Origin: Phallusia mammillata
Taxonomy: Eukaryota; Chordata; Ascidiacea; Phlebobranchia; Ascidiidae
Direction of reading: 5' to 3'
NCBI GenBank assembly: GCA_003260075.1
Contig: QLIY01000111.1
Location: 62,001-126,000 of the forward strand
Length of the DNA stretch: 64,000 nucleotides
Of this stretch, positions 12,569-25,500 are shown in pieces (position 1 is the stretch's first letter; every line of letters begins with the position of its first letter). Position numbers and translations under genes: made by a program. Under the pieces are notes generated by a model, which was given only the letters and a program-made list of their open reading frames with translations, did not search any database and was not told the DNA's origin.

Positions 12569-13483
12569 TGACATTGGTAAATTCACAGCATGTTGATCGG
12601 ATCTCTGTATCACGCAGCAGTCATACAAAGATGTCAAGCTGTGTTCCGTGTGCGCGAAAATCTACTGCCTTTCCTGCGATAGTCTTAATCCGGCGGGCAC
12701 ACGACCAAAAAGTTCCATATTCTGCATCAACGACTTGACTTCAAATGTTTTAAAAAGAACAACAACTAACTACTTTTTTATATGAAATAAACTGATTTAT
12801 GCATACAATAAAATTAACGATTTATGTTACTACATTAAGTTAACATATTGAAATTACTCTTGTTGTTTTTACACCACTGTTTACTAGACAGTTACTTTGT
12901 TTGAAACTCATCGACTAGTCTTACAGGTAAACTTCATAAACTCAGCATAAATTTGCTTCCTGTTGGGTCTCACCGCGGAAACCGTATTTCTCGTTCATAG
13001 ACAAAACACACTTCAATTATATCCGCACTCCTTATTGCTTCTAATTAAACCTAGCCCTCCCAAAACTCAACTAAACTGTTTTGTTTTAACAACACTACAG
13101 ACTGCACCATCGATTCCTATTATAGCAGCTTGCCTGGTATGTTACTTGCAATGCACTGCTGTCAGACTTTATCAGTCAGTAGCATGTGGAATTGTCCTTC
13201 TGTGCGTGGTTTTAACAGTCGACGTTTCTGATAGCGATCGAGCGAAAAACGAAGAAAAAAGGAGCGACGGACTTTTTCGCGCATCGCTGACTTTGCGACG
13301 CCGCTGATTGTGACGTCATTAAGCAGGTTTGTCTTGCCTAATTAGCGCGTTTATCGTCGTTTCGGGCGGATCTTGAGTTTGCAGTTGTCAGCTGTACGAT
13401 TAGTAGGCTCCAAGGTAAACAACTAATCGCTGTCCGTTTGTTTTATTAGGTGGCCCTGGATTCCGTACCAGATGATGTTGCTA

Positions 13484-13956
13484 TAGAAACGCGTTTGGGA
13501 CAAATCGCTGTGGTTGTTTGGGCCGTTTATCGGTGTTTGTGCAATGTCAAAGGAATTAAATACTTGTACAATTATATTGCCCTCTTTCTGCATAACACAT
13601 CCGTGATTTATTTGCGGATTTAACCAAACTTCCTTAATATTTCTATATTGTAATTGAAACACAAAAAATTGCCATGTTAGTGGGGGGGGGGTTAGAAACG
13701 CGTTTGGGACAAATCGCTCTGGTTGTTTGGCCATTTATCGGTGTTTGTGCAACGTCAAAGGAATTTAAATGCTTGTGTACAATTATATTGCCCTCTTTCT
13801 GCAAAACACATCCGTGATTTATTTGCGGATTTAACCAAACTTCCTTAATGTTTCTACATAATATTTCTTAATATTTCCTTCAATGGGCCTGGCGTACTGT
13901 GATTGTGATATTTCTACATTGTAATTGAAACACAAAAAATTGCGATGTTAGTTGAC
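13484..13956. repeat. Allelic duplicate with a roughly 55-bp indel
   Basis: Two copies flank ten G at 13682-13691. The right copy carries an extra segment of about 55 bp (near 13855-13912) that the left copy lacks. This is a useful example of insertion/deletion polymorphism between the two haplotypes. Confidence 0.7.
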
Positions 13957-14031
13957 TAAATTTTAAACCTAAAAATACGGCAGGTTAATTGAAACTAGAC
14001 ATCATTTTTCTGTCTGTTTAATTGCAATTAG

Positions 14032-14300
14032 TCTTAGACATTATTCGTATCGTTAAAGTTATCAAAGAAATGCAGGAAAAGAATCTGCAAGCCCAGTTTA
14101 AACAAAACTTTCGACACTTATTGGCACAATCAGCTTATGTGGGCATAGATATTTTTTAGTGGGGGGGGGGATCTTAGACATTATTCGTATCGTTAAAGTT
14201 ATCAAAGAAATGCAGAAAAAAGAATCTGTAAGCCCAGTTTAAACAAAACTTTTGACACTTATTGGCACAATCAGCTTATGTGGGCATAGATATTTTTTAG
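14032..14300. repeat. Allelic duplicate across a 10-G join
   Basis: Positions 14032-14160 recur at 14173-14300 with a handful of single-base differences. The G-run is at 14161-14170. Confidence 0.75.
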
Positions 14301-14307
14301 TTTTACC

Positions 14308-14795
14308 CACTAAGTTTTTATGACAGCTAACGTCGGTAGCAAATAGCTTTCGTAGCGTTTAGTACAAACACATTTTAGCACTTTGGACTTGTCGTACACA
14401 GAACATACAGAAATTCTGACAATTGCGGAACCATGGTTGCAACAAAGATGATATGTTGCAGGTCGGAGCTACATTGTTCTTTACAATTGTAAGTTGCAGT
14501 ACCAACCTCAATTCATTGTTCACAAATGCACCAGGTCAGCAAATGGGGGGGGGGTCCCACTAAGTTTTATGACAGCTAACGTCGGCAGCAAATAGCTTTC
14601 GTAGCGTTTCGTACAAACACCTTTTTAGCACTTTGGACTTGTCGCACGCAGAACATACAGTAATCCTGACAATTACGGAACCATGGTTGCAACAAAGATG
14701 ATGTGTTGCAGGTCGGAGCTACATTGTTCTTTACAATTGTAAGTTACAGTACCAACCTCAATTCATTGTTCACAAATGCACCAGGTCAGCAAATG
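14308..14795. repeat. Allelic duplicate across a 10-G join
   Basis: Two copies of about 235 bp lie either side of the G-run at 14545-14554. They differ by scattered substitutions and a one-base indel near the start. Confidence 0.75.
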
Positions 14796-15659
14796 AAAAC
14801 CTCAGCCCTGTTGTGCATTTCATTTACACGTTCCATGCAGGTGACACCTTTGCATGAGATTTGGTTACCGCGAACGCCGATGCTTGATATATGAAATGCG
14901 GGAGCCTATTTTGCTTACATGTCATGTTGGGGGAAAAGCCTCGAACCCACCTTCTTATGCAGGTAACCTACTGCGACATTTGTGAGCGATTTTGCGGTAA
15001 ATATGGTAAAAGTTATTGCGAAATTCTTGCCTGTTATCTGTTCTATTTTACGTTCTTAATCATTTCGCATCCATATAGTTTGCGAAGTGCAAAATACGTT
15101 CATCAAACTGAAAAATCAATAATATAAATGTTGGGCAACGCTTGGCCTATATGCTATTCGTTTTCAAATTTACAACAGCAAAATTCATTTAAAATCGTGT
15201 TAAAAATGCTACAATGTAGTGAAAGTCAAGTATTTTTCGAGAAAAGACAATAAAATAGGGGACTTTCTCTTTGGAATCACAGTATTTAATCAAAAAATCC
15301 AATACCGAGGCCCATACAACATGAACTGACATTAAAAACGATCACGTGGCAATTATATGCGCTTACGTTGGTGTGTGGATTCAAAAACATGCTTTTCTGT
15401 GTCAAAAGCTTGTAATACTCCAAAGCAATTACAGTAAATTGGTGTTTAGGCCGACGCAGCTGCACTCGTAAATCTGCCAAGTGCCAATGGAAATAACAGG
15501 TGTCGTTGTGAAAATCCTTGTCAATATTGAGTTGGGTTTAAAGCACAAAGCTGGGATTTTTATTTTTTTGCAATTCTGAATTTTACAATATTGTTGCAAG
15601 CGCACATCTTCTTTTATACGCACCAAACTGCACAACACAGCATCTACATATTGTAAAAA

Positions 15660-15760
<101 letters not shown>

Positions 15761-17091
15761 GTAGTGACAATATTTTGGTATTTGACCAGTCAAAATAATT
15801 TCGTATAGTCCGACTAAATATGCGTAAAAACTATACACTATGGATGACACGAAAATCGTTCGGTACCAATTGCACGTTACCCAGTCGATAAACCGTGTTC
15901 TTACGCTGGAATTTAATTCTCAAATCTCTAAAGTTGGCTCCTCTATGGTTTAAAGCAGCCTGTACTTATCATGCAACCGGCAACCCGCAGCGGTCTTAAG
16001 GGCTTAGCTGTTCCGTGCGGCACAGAGTGTTGCGTCACGCTCCATCAATCACGCGTGGCCATGTGCATAACCCGTGACGGGAATCTAGGGAAGCTTGTTT
16101 TGCATTTGGGTAAAAAAACATTGTATATGTAAAGTTATTTTCGATTTTAATTTGTATTTATTTCGCTTTTTGACAGAAAAATGTCGGGTTGTCCCAAAGT
16201 TTAGGCTCTTTTTTAATATTTCAATTTGCACTGACAATGCACAAGTAACTAGCAGTAACCTTATGGAGTCAGAAACCCAACCTGCCGATGTTGTCGAGAT
16301 AAAACTGTCAATCATGTTGATCTTGTTTATTTTGGGAACAGCCCCTTGCTTACTGCACCAGATAAAAAGGCGTTAGGTTACGATAAGACGTTGCATGACC
16401 CTTATCTCCTGTTTGTCGTTGATATTGACCTTGACGCCTTCATGAAAATGCCGAGATAATTTTTTATCATCTATTTCCTTCTGAACTTGATAACATAGAA
16501 TAAATTTCCAGAAAAAAAAAACATTGACACAATCGAAAATTATTCAACACAGTGAAGTTAAAAAAATAGCAACTAAATGACCAGATTTTTTCCTCATGCA
16601 ATCCTGTTTCAATTGCAATTAATATCGGGGACTTTCCACAGGCATAATATCAATTGTCTTACACCAAAGAGTCTAAATGAAATCCTAATTTTTAAACTTG
16701 TTTGATGGAAAATAACTGACACAATATGATTGTATTATTTTTTGCGTGTGTTTTTTTTTGAAGATCACAGCACCATGAAAAAATACAACCAATATACGTC
16801 TACGTCAAAAACGACTGTCGTTAGGGGGCGCTTGCGAACCATCAATGGGGGTAAATTCGTTAGTGCGGGCAGGAACTTGGCCGAATGGTCCGGCGGGCCT
16901 GACCCATATACAGACATAAAAACCCCATCGGGATTCGTCCCCGGTAGTCTCCTGGGTTGGAACACCGTGAAAAAAAATAATTGAAGTCTTGTTTTGCCTG
17001 ACATGACAAGACAGTTATCAAACTTGATACCAAAGTTCTAACCCCGCATGGGCGTTACTGTGTTTTACAGTTTAAAGATTTTCCTGTAGTA

Positions 17092-17635
17092 GTTTAAACC
17101 AGGGGTCCGCAAACAGTGGGTCGCGACCCAAATTTGGGTCGCGAGACCTTCCGGGCTGGGTCGCGAAATATTTTAAATTTCTCATGAATATAAGTATCGC
17201 ATCTACAGTATTAATCAACTTGGGCTTTTTTCAACCTTTTGATTATTATTGCATTGTTTCATAAGACTACGTAACTGTCACAGTATTATGTAACAATGCA
17301 ATAAGCTAAGCGCACCTGTGCAAACAGACATGCGTTTTCTGCACTATCTTATATTTAAAGCAAATACAGATCAAGACTAGAAGTAGAGGACGATCTTCGG
17401 CTTGTCGTCTCTCAAATTAAACCTCGAATTGATTTGCTGTGTTCTCAACACAGAGCCCACAGTTCTTATTTGCTGAAATAAATACGTTCGTTTACCAACT
17501 GTTTTATGCGAAAACAGCAACTGACAATAGTATTTTTCACAAACCTACATGCTAACAAAGTGCTTGGGTCGCGAGAATTTAGAGCAATTTTTTTAGGGTC
17601 GCGCCAAAAAGTATTTGCGGACCCATGGTTTAAAC
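17092..17635. mobile_element. hAT-type MITE with 8-bp target-site duplication
   Basis: The element spans 17100-17627 (528 bp). The left end reads CAGGGGTCCGCAAAC and the right end, reversed, CATGGGTCCGCAAATAC. Both sides are bounded by the 8-bp duplication GTTTAAAC (17092-17099 and 17628-17635). An 8-bp duplication and CAGGGGTC-type inverted ends are the hallmark of the hAT superfamily. Internal GGGTCGCGA repeats sit near both ends. There is no transposase, so it is non-autonomous. Confidence 0.85.
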
Positions 17636-18510
17636 TATCAAAAAGTTCTAGTCAACATCAAACGTTGTTAATTAAAAGTTTGTATTTTCGTATATCGCAG
17701 CCAAACACAACGCAAAAAAGACAAAAGTTGTACACACATAAAAACGCCTTTACGACCTTTACAAAATCCATTCACAAATTTGATGCTGTGCAGAATAAAA
17801 AAATGGGAATTCCCCGCTCGACTGCAAATCTGGGAAACTCCCTGATTGGAACAAGTAAAAAATACAAAAAAGGTTGTAAAAAAGCTACGTTGACGTCATT
17901 AAGGGGAAATAATTTGATTTTGTTTTTTTTTGTAGTTGAATTTCGACAATAGGATTTTAAAAAGTTTATCATGAAAATAGTGTATCTGTATATCAGATGC
18001 ATTTTGTCATTTGTCGGGATACTTGGACAACATTCAATCTTATTTACATGAAACGGTGGTAGAAGAACTCAGAATAGTCAGTCGGCTTTAAGCCATATTA
18101 CCTCAATAATATGAAGAAACGTAAAGTCAAACCTACAAGAAAAGTGAAAAATGTCTGCTCGATAATAACATGAAATAATATCACAAAACACACCAGCGAT
18201 AAATTAAATACAAATTCGCAACAGAAACAACAAACAAACTGTACCAGTATTTCGGTAACTGTCATATGAACGGCAGTATCACAACACAATAAAAACATTT
18301 TGATTGACAACAACAACAAAAAGGAGACCTCCGAAAATCAAATACATAAGAGTGAAATCATGTTTTCAGGTCATGACCTTGACCTCTGGTATTTGACCTT
18401 TGTTCTCAACGTCTCACCACCATTACACAAAAACATTTGAACTGCACGTCGCTATTGAACGATTGTCGCGTCAGACCGCGTCATGAATGGAAGTCACGTG
18501 ATGAATTTGC

Positions 18511-18832
18511 TCACGTGGTCATGTTGCCGTCATCGTGGTTTGAAGGTTTGCGGAGAAGAGGAAAGTCCCTGTTCCGGTCGTATCTGGACTGAAGATCGTC
18601 GGCCGGAAGTCCAGAGTCGCGAGACGCCGAGATGAGGCTCGTCACTTCAGTCACCTGGGACGCGCAAGCAATGCGGTTGTCATAGTAACGGGAGTGGTCG
18701 TCACGTGAAGATGCGGGGTTTCTTCTTGGGGCGGATGCAAAGGATCGCTCGGATGCGGCTGTGGATGCGTTCCAAGGAGCGATGGAGGAATAATCGGGAG
18801 GAGGAACTGAGGAAATGATGCTGTTCACATCA
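18511..18832 (-). CDS. ROR: ROR copy B: last coding exon, cytoplasmic tail and stop
   Basis: A 322-nt exon entered in phase 2 after acceptor TTCTTTAG. It begins [20 protein letters not shown] and ends [12 protein letters not shown] before TGA at 18513-18511. The tail of 107 residues is rich in Ser, Arg and Asp with an SSVPPPDY patch. It lacks the long Ser/Thr/Pro segments of vertebrate ROR tails and is not recognisably conserved; the exon rests on splice phase and an intact stop. Confidence 0.8.
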
Positions 18833-21800
18833 CTAAAGAAACACAAGAACAAATTGTTATTTCTATGATTCTACCAATGATAATTTGAATACATATGCGG
18901 GAAAATATTCAAAGGATGTTACATTAACTTTGTAGTGCAGACTGATTTACTTTTTGCCCATATTCTGTAAATAGTTTTAATGATTAAATTTCGTGACCTT
19001 GTAGTCAGACTTTGTGGTTTTAATCGAGTTGTCGAAAACGTTTTCATGGCAATTTCGAAATGTAGCGAATCCTATTTAACGTCAACCCTTCCCACAAAAC
19101 ACGTATTTGCGGTTCAACAAGCGATATATAAAACGCAAAACCGCATCTAAATTCCAGCAATTATGTCTCTCCCTTGCTGTAATAATCATAAGGTATGAAG
19201 GTGTGGACTCAAACGTCAAGGGCTCGAAAAATATCAATTTTAATAAAGGTTTAGAGGAAGATACGAACCTTGCCATGTGTATTTGATCCATGTTGATCAC
19301 GGAGTCGTCTGAGTTAGACCATGTGCTCATTTTCACCAGGATTTCCTGCAATACACGATAGAATTAGTTTATTGCTTGGTAGACCGGCTTGATTCGGTAT
19401 AACTCCATTTATAGGTTTGGCGTACTATGATTTATCGATAAGTATGCTGTGATCGCTGGTCTGCAACGACGCTTCAGGACCATGATCCCAGTATGAATTT
19501 ATTCATCTTACTTTATTGAATATAACAAACTACATTACAATCGAAGCAAGTATGCATGGTATATATCAATTGTCTTTTGAACTCTTCTGCTAATTTAACG
19601 TCTATGCCAATGAAAGAGTTTTCACCTTAAACGAAGGTCGCTGTGAAGGTTGCGCGAACCAGCATTCATGCATGAGTGAGTAAACCTTGGCTGGACATTG
19701 AGGGGGGGGGGGGAGTTGTCGAAAACGTTTTCATGGCAATTTCGAAATGTAGCGAATCCCATTTAACGTCAACCCTTCCCACAAAACACGCATTTGCGGT
19801 TCAACAAGCGACATATAAAACGCAAAACCGCATCTAAATTCCAGCAATTATGTTCCCTCCCTTACAGTAATAATCATAAGGTATGAAGGTGTGGACTCAA
19901 ACGTCAAAGGCTTGAAATGTATCAATTTAATGAAGGTTTAGAGAAAAATACGAACCTTGCCATGTGTATTTGATCCATGTTGATCACGGAGTCTTCTGAG
20001 TTAGACCATGTGCTCATTTTCACCAGGATTTCCTGCAATACAGGGGGGGGGGACAAGTTAGAAGTTGACGCCGAGAAATCATCTCAAGAACCTGAAAACA
20101 TCAATCTTATTACTCAAAGTCTTTGCAAGTTATCCACTGGTTGAAAAATTGTAGTTTAAATCTTCGACAAAATGTAGTCAATAAAGCTCAAAGTTATACA
20201 GTGGAAAAAACTTGAGTGACAACTTAGCGCTGTTGAGTTTGAAAATTTCAGTTACCTCTCTGTTGTTGTATCCACAGTAGGGCTGTGAGGCATAGCTGTA
20301 CATCTCCCACAACAGAACACCGAATGAATACACATCGCATTTGTCGAGGAATTGCCAAGCGCGCACAGATTCAGGAGACATCCACCTTGAAAACAGCAAA
20401 CTTGTCAGTCAACAACAAAGGAATATTCATTCTTAAAAAACGTCCCACAAAAACATCAGTTTGACTATGTAATATTAAGTTACTTTTATGAAGTCTTAAA
20501 TACCTAACTCAACACACAGTAAACTGTCTACTTTTTAACTAACTGCATTAGGTTATCACCTGATTGGGAAGCATACTGCATTTGCGGCAGGTTTGTAGTA
20601 ATTTGAGGCATACGCGTCCCGTGTGATTCCATGCAAGTTAATCTTCACTGTGTGATCAGAACACAGAGACACATTACGTGCTGCGACATCCCGGTGACAG
20701 AATCCATGACTGGAGAGATACTCGAGACCAGAAACGACCTGTAAACAAGTAAGAGACTTGATACAAGAATCCTATGCCTTGTTAATGTGATATTTTTTTA
20801 TAATTGTAACAAGTGAACACCATTCTGTGTGTGTACTCTGCAGAGAGGGGGGGGGGGCAAGTAAGAGACTTGATACAAGAATCCTATGCCTTGTTGATGT
20901 GATATTTTTCTATAATTGTAACAAGTGAACACCATTCTGTGTGTGTACTCTGCAGAGACAATCGCTTGATGTTATATATAGGTTGAGAATGAGACTATAC
21001 TGGTTTAATAAAAGCTTTTAGTACATAATATGCACTTATTAGGCGTCATGTTATTTAAATCTGTGTTTAGTTTATGAATGCTATGAAAGTAGTTATTGCC
21101 AATCTTCAATTTTTCCTACCTGGGCAGCAATGTCGGCCAAATCAAATTGTGGAACAACTACCATTGTTGCTGTGCTTGTGATGTCACAATTAGGAGAACG
21201 CGCCATGAGATGTTGATGAAGGTCTACGACTTCAGGGTTCTCGAATATCAGACACCGAAAGTTGGATTGCAAGGAAACCGCCTAAACAATTTGGGAATTT
21301 TAAAATTGATTTGTTTCGTTTTAAAAGCTTCGTTTACTTCATAAAAACAAATTGGCCGCAATGTTTAGCCTTATAGCATTTCATAATTCAAAAGCAAGGT
21401 TTAAAAAGGTCATAAACATTTAAGTCAAGGATTAAAGTTCAGCTGATTGATTCACAGCCGATATCCGGCTGGGCTTAACACCGGAAAATCAAGCGGCTGT
21501 AGACGGCGGTTGAAGATCGAAACTCTGGCGGTTTACAGGTCATTGAGTCGATGTGATGCGATTATCGTGCGTCGACCGCACGCCACACGTTGTGCAATCT
21601 GCGCGTATTAAGCAGATTCGATGCGGCGGGCGCTTTGTAATCCATCAAATGCTGACAGGCCCACACAAACTTAACGCGACAGCTGTTTGCTGACGCTACG
21701 TCACTGTGACGTCAACAGTTCCTGTTGTGGCACCAGGACTTTTATTGTCGTGAAATTATTTTTCTATTCGAAAAAGAATGAGATTTGTGGTTTCTCACCT

Positions 21801-22529
21801 TGAGGCACATAATGTTGGGATGATGGAGCTCAGACAAAACCTCGATTTCACTCATGAAGTTCTCCAGCATGGTGACGTCATCCAGTGTCTTCACAACGAC
21901 CTGTGAAAAGCACATCGATAAATTTCGAATTCAAGTGAATACAACTGTTTTGTGTATAAGCAACACCATAAACCAATACAATACGTGCAGTGGAAGGTGT
22001 GTGCCTTGTTTCACTAAAAGTCAGCTTGTTTATCCAGTTGAGTGGAGTTCATATTTATAGCAATTATTACGGCAGTTATCTTCAAATCTTAAACCCATTT
22101 AATCCAGCGACTGGCAGTCCCATGACTCCGTCCCACCGAGTACAGCACACTGAATTGGAATGCATTCAAATGGACCACGGAAATCAATTAAAACCGCCGT
22201 CTTGTCTTTGAGCAACACAATACGGAGTAGTTTAAGCAGTGCATTAAAATGCTGGAACTTAATTTACTGGCAGCCAGCTGATCGATATCTTGCCTAGCGA
22301 ACAGAGATTGTTGAACGATAACTCGAGATCGTGCGCCGATTCCTGTGTTTTAATAACAGTGGAGGAATTCGCGCAGAGGTCCCGATATCACCGACAGGCT
22401 AACGGGCAGAACGATGCGCACGTTGACATTCTGATACGGTTTGGGTTTTCCAAGCTGATGCTATTTTAGGACTTGCATGGTTAACCACTTTTTACTAAGT
22501 CACTTTAACTAACTTTTAATTAAATACAC

Positions 22530-22584
<55 letters not shown>

Positions 22585-25500
22585 AAAATCAAGCTAGCTT
22601 AAAAATATGTGTAAAAGTTTTTTTACAATTGTGGAAATAATAATCTTTGAAAAAATAAATTTCATTGTGCTGTTCATTTGAGTATTTGTTGCTGCCTTGT
22701 AGTAAAAGTCAGAAAAATTCGAAAACATATGTGACCTTAAAAAGCGCAAAACACGCGAAGTCACTAACGGAGAGGCAAAACCCGCAAGAACTTTGGCATA
22801 TTTTTCTCGTCGAAACGAATCGATTTAGCGGGGAATTGGCGCGCTATCGCCTGACCGATTGTGACGTCATAAGGACAAACAAGGTTGAGCGTTCGAAAAA
22901 TTTTCTGCTGCGCACTTTTGCAGCAAATCAAACAAATGTTATGTAACAAAATTTAAAGCACTTGACTTAATTCTTGGTAAACATAAGCGATTGGTTTTCG
23001 GGTTGAGAACTTAAGTGATGCAATTTAATAGTTAATATTTGTAACAGTTAACGTACTACAGGGAAAGGTTTCCTCTCTAATTGCAGACTACAAGCAAAAA
23101 TCGTTGCTCATTACTTTCGCTAATTCATTTCCTGCGGTTTTATCTAGTTAACAAAACCATTGTTAAAATACCACAAACGGTGGATTGATGGCTTGTTTTG
23201 TTCGCATTGAAATGTATGGAGATAATGTTAAACAAAACTGGCTTTTGTTATTTCACCGAAATCGTGATTACATCAGATCTTTTTATTCAAATAAAATTCC
23301 CATGATAAATGAAGGTAACATGAATTGTGATTTTGCTTCTATACATAGGTTTCCGGATCGTTGGTCGCACACACGAACAAAAACGACTAGTTCGAATAAA
23401 TACAAGTTCCCGATCACGTTCGTATATCCGCACAGGAAAAACGAATTTCCCGAAAAAACTTTCGTTGTAGGCGACTGAGAACTTTGAAATATCGCAAAAG
23501 GTGAATTCAAGTCTCATTTTACAGATATAGGGGGAGTGGGAGCCATGGTCGATTCCAAAATTACCGATACTGTTGGAATAGTTGGGAGATGCTAAGAACG
23601 TATCTGACCTTTCGACAAAGTTGTCATTCTTATCACTGTTTTCGAGGAATATTTGGACAATCAAAATATTTAATAGTGGAACTTACCGGAAATCCATTAG
23701 GAAATCGCGAATCGTTGACAATTTGTCCTTTGTATGCTTTTCCAAACTCGCTACTTCCAATTTCCATCAACAGTTGAATACATGAAGAGCTAACCTCGGG
23801 TACTTTAACCTGCAGAAAACATCACAATTAAATGCAAATGTTTAGTTAGCACATGTACCTAACTGACAATACAAACATATGTAATCTTATGTAAGCTGTT
23901 GCTACTTATATAATATCTCCCTTATAGAGCTCTTCTGGCTGTTGTAATTTTTCACCGACGTTTCGACTTCATTTCAGGTCGCCTTCATCAGGGCAAATGT
24001 CGGTGCAAAAATACAATAGCTAGCAGAGCTCTATAAAGTTAACAGGCACTCTTAGGTTGCCACTACAACTTGCTTTTACAAACCTCGCGTTTGATAAGAG
24101 TGGTTTGAGCTTTGGCGGGAATCGTTTTTTCGGTCATGTTGGTTGGATGTTTATTGCGTCGACACTTGCAGTAGATGACGCAGCACAAAGCAAGAAGCAG
24201 TACTGGGGGGGGGGCTTATAGAGCTCTTCTGGCTGTTGTAATTTTTTACCGACGTTTCGACTTGTTTTTCAGGTCGTCTTCATCAGGGCAAATGTCGGTG
24301 CAAAAATACAATAGCTAGCAGAGCTCTATAAAGTTAACAGGCACTCTTAGGTTGCCACTACATCTTGCTTTTACAAACCTCGCGTTTGATAAGAGTGGTT
24401 TGAGCTTTGGCGGGAATCGTTTTTTCGGTGATGTTGGATGGGTGTTTCTGACGTCGACACTTGCAGTAGATGACGCAGCACAAAGCAAGAAGCAGTACTG
24501 CACATGCGCTAGGAATGGCGATGAAAATAATCTTTGTTGAGTCATTGTCATCAGAAACTGTGATAAGAACATTTGTTGAACCTCAAACAGTACAAAAATA
24601 AGTTGTTGTTTGAATTATTTGCAAGTCGAGACTATAGCATGCACTTGTTCGCAATCAACTATTCAAAATCAAAAACTTTAAATTCGATTTTTTTAGGCTT
24701 TTTATGCCTAAATGTTTTTTTGTTGCTTCAAAATGCAAAGTCAAACGTTGATTTTCTGATGAAATCCTGTTTATGGTGTTTTTTTAATACGCCGGTATTT
24801 GCTATGTTTTCACTGTGTATCGTTTTACTGATCCACAACATACCACAAGGTTTCACGACGCAATTTTCCTTATCAGTTCGCTCCTCGTTCACAAAACACC
24901 AGGGCAAGTCATTTTCAGTTTCCGATGATCGACAAAAGTTGTGACCTCCGAGCAATTCCGGACGCTAAAGGAAGAAAATAACAAGTTGAAAAACGAGGGG
25001 ATTTGAGACCGAGAGGTAAATTGCACTCTGCCGGATTATGGGCTTCAATTCCGGGTGAAATGTTACTCGCTGGCCCGGAAACGAGCTGAAAGAAATCCTT
25101 TGTGCAAGTGACGTTGGAAGCACCTAGCTTTGATCGTATGACTTGCCAATGGTTGGTAAATTTGGTACAGTGTGAGATAGTTATATGTTTCATTCTAAAT
25201 GTCCCGTGGTTAAAAGGAAAATGGTCGTGATTTGACCGTCAATTGTCCTTACCTATTTAAGCATTTGAGACCACTGCGAAACAAAGCTATTGGCCACTAG
25301 AAAGTCTATCAATAGAAAGACCAATAGGCATATCAGATTGTTTACCATTTTTTTTTGTATTAGCAAATCGCTTTTTACTTTCCACCAGAACAAGTTTTGT
25401 AACAATGTTCAACCCACCTTGGCTCCCATTTGAAGTGGCCAGGATTTGCAAGTTTTTCCTGATATAGTAACACTGACAGCTCCTCCGTTTTTATCACAAC

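Noticed and set aside
13484..14795. Genuine local tandem duplications
   Set aside because: Every copy pair is separated by about ten G in the same orientation, and one such block interrupts an exon; allelic contig joins explain the pattern better.
17506..17952. 148-codon plus frame
   Set aside because: It starts inside the hAT MITE and runs into AT-rich intergenic sequence with no homology.
23287..23664. 125-codon minus frame in a copy B intron
   Set aside because: Frames are open on both strands, with no recognisable domain and no paired splice sites.
24915..25193. Cysteine-bearing minus-strand frame next to the copy B kringle
   Set aside because: It lacks kringle motifs. The true first kringle exon is 25418-25609, which is in phase with the neighbouring exons.
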